Under the pieces are notes generated by a model. It worked only from the letters and a program-made list of their open reading frames with translations. It made no database searches and was not told the DNA's origin. Of a stretch of 13,970 bases of DNA, positions 13,693-13,970 are shown in pieces. The stretch is from positions 1-13,970 of the forward strand of contig SPCN01000031.1 in assembly GCA_004525465.1 (NCBI GenBank), given 5' to 3'. The stretch comes from Chrysiogenales bacterium. GTDB taxonomy: Bacteria; Acidobacteriota; Aminicenantia; UBA2199. Numbering within the stretch: the first letter of the stretch is position 1; each line of letters begins with the position of its first letter. Position numbers and translations under genes: made by a program.

Positions 13693-13970
13693 ATGTTGAA
13701 ATTCACATTGAAAGATTTTTCTCCGATTACGCTTGCCGACAGAAAGATCATCCTGCCACTGTTGTTGGAAAGCGACGTTTTTTTCTGCGATTACAGTTTT
13801 GCAAACCTCTTCATGTGGGGCGATATTTACAGTACCAGCTGGTTTTTTCATGATGAACGTCTTTGGCTCTACAACGGCTACGATGACCTGATGCTGATGC
13901 CGATCGGAAAAGTTCTGAGCCTGCCCGAACTGATTGCGGTTTCAGACATGCTGCGCCAGGAAGGAAAAAA
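13693..13970 (+). CDS. DUF2156 / LPG-synthase C-terminal-like protein, 5' part only
   Basis: The frame opens with ATG at 13693, three nt after the GNAT stop, with AAGGA (13681-13685) as SD, and runs open to the window edge (92 codons visible). The N-terminus reads FTLKDFSPITLADRKIILPL (4-23), then DYSFANLFMWGDIY (33-46) and LWLYNGYDDLMLMPIG (57-72). This SxxxLFMW pattern after an 'ITLADR' opening is characteristic of the DUF2156 proteins related to the C-terminal domain of phosphatidylglycerol lysyltransferase, which has two GNAT-like folds. Function is not known for most soluble members. The rest of the gene lies outside, so the assignment rests on the first third only. Confidence 0.72.
   Translation, partial: MLKFTLKDFSPITLADRKIILPLLLESDVFFCDYSFANLFMWGDIYSTSWFFHDERLWLYNGYDDLMLMPIGKVLSLPELIAVSDMLRQEGK

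Overview
The window is an ordinary chromosomal stretch of moderate GC from a bacterium with an outer membrane. It carries no phage, transposon, CRISPR, rRNA or tRNA signature. A diderm, probably anaerobic organism is suggested by a PilT/PilU-type pilus retraction ATPase, an RlpA lipoprotein with a SPOR domain, a soluble lytic transglycosylase and a nickel-pincer cofactor gene (larB). The protein flavour and a degenerate heptamer repeat between genes recall uncultured Acidobacteriota/Aminicenantes-like lineages, but that assignment is only an impression and is held weakly.

Layout. (1) At the left edge, a 3' gene fragment and larB run on the plus strand. (2) From 8922 down to 874, seven genes run leftward, tightly packed: pilT, alaS, an SLT lytic transglycosylase, a small membrane protein, a diacylglycerol-kinase-family lipid kinase, a Ycf46-like AAA ATPase and a Mut7-C nuclease-like protein. 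The first four junctions are overlaps or near-contacts (TGATG, an 11-nt overlap, a 9-nt gap with a TTG start, an 8-nt overlap), so these genes look translationally coupled. The last gene overlaps larB tail-to-tail by 20 nt. (3) A divergent promoter region (8923-9035) separates pilT from a rightward rlpA, followed by a REC-GGDEF response regulator that has a promoter of its own and a tiny leader ORF. (4) Leftward again lie an ornithine carbamoyltransferase and an isoaspartyl dipeptidase (probable two-gene unit). (5) At the right edge, a GNAT acetyltransferase and the start of a DUF2156-like gene run rightward.

Functionally the region mixes housekeeping (alaS), envelope and surface functions (transglycosylase, RlpA, lipid kinase, pilus ATPase, c-di-GMP signalling) and Asp/Arg dipeptide metabolism (iadA plus OTC). 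No stretch longer than 300 bases lacks a gene; the non-coding gaps are all 140 bases or less.

I did not find a clear undescribed system. The points most worth a second look are: an isoaspartyl dipeptidase with Glu where the carboxylated metal-bridging Lys should be, sitting beside OTC (a possible beta-Asp-Arg salvage unit); an 18-codon leader ORF with a good SD that ends in a TAATG overlap with the diguanylate cyclase; a probable leaderless rlpA transcript; a transglycosylase flanked by two similar short strand motifs; and the long coupled envelope/alaS cluster.
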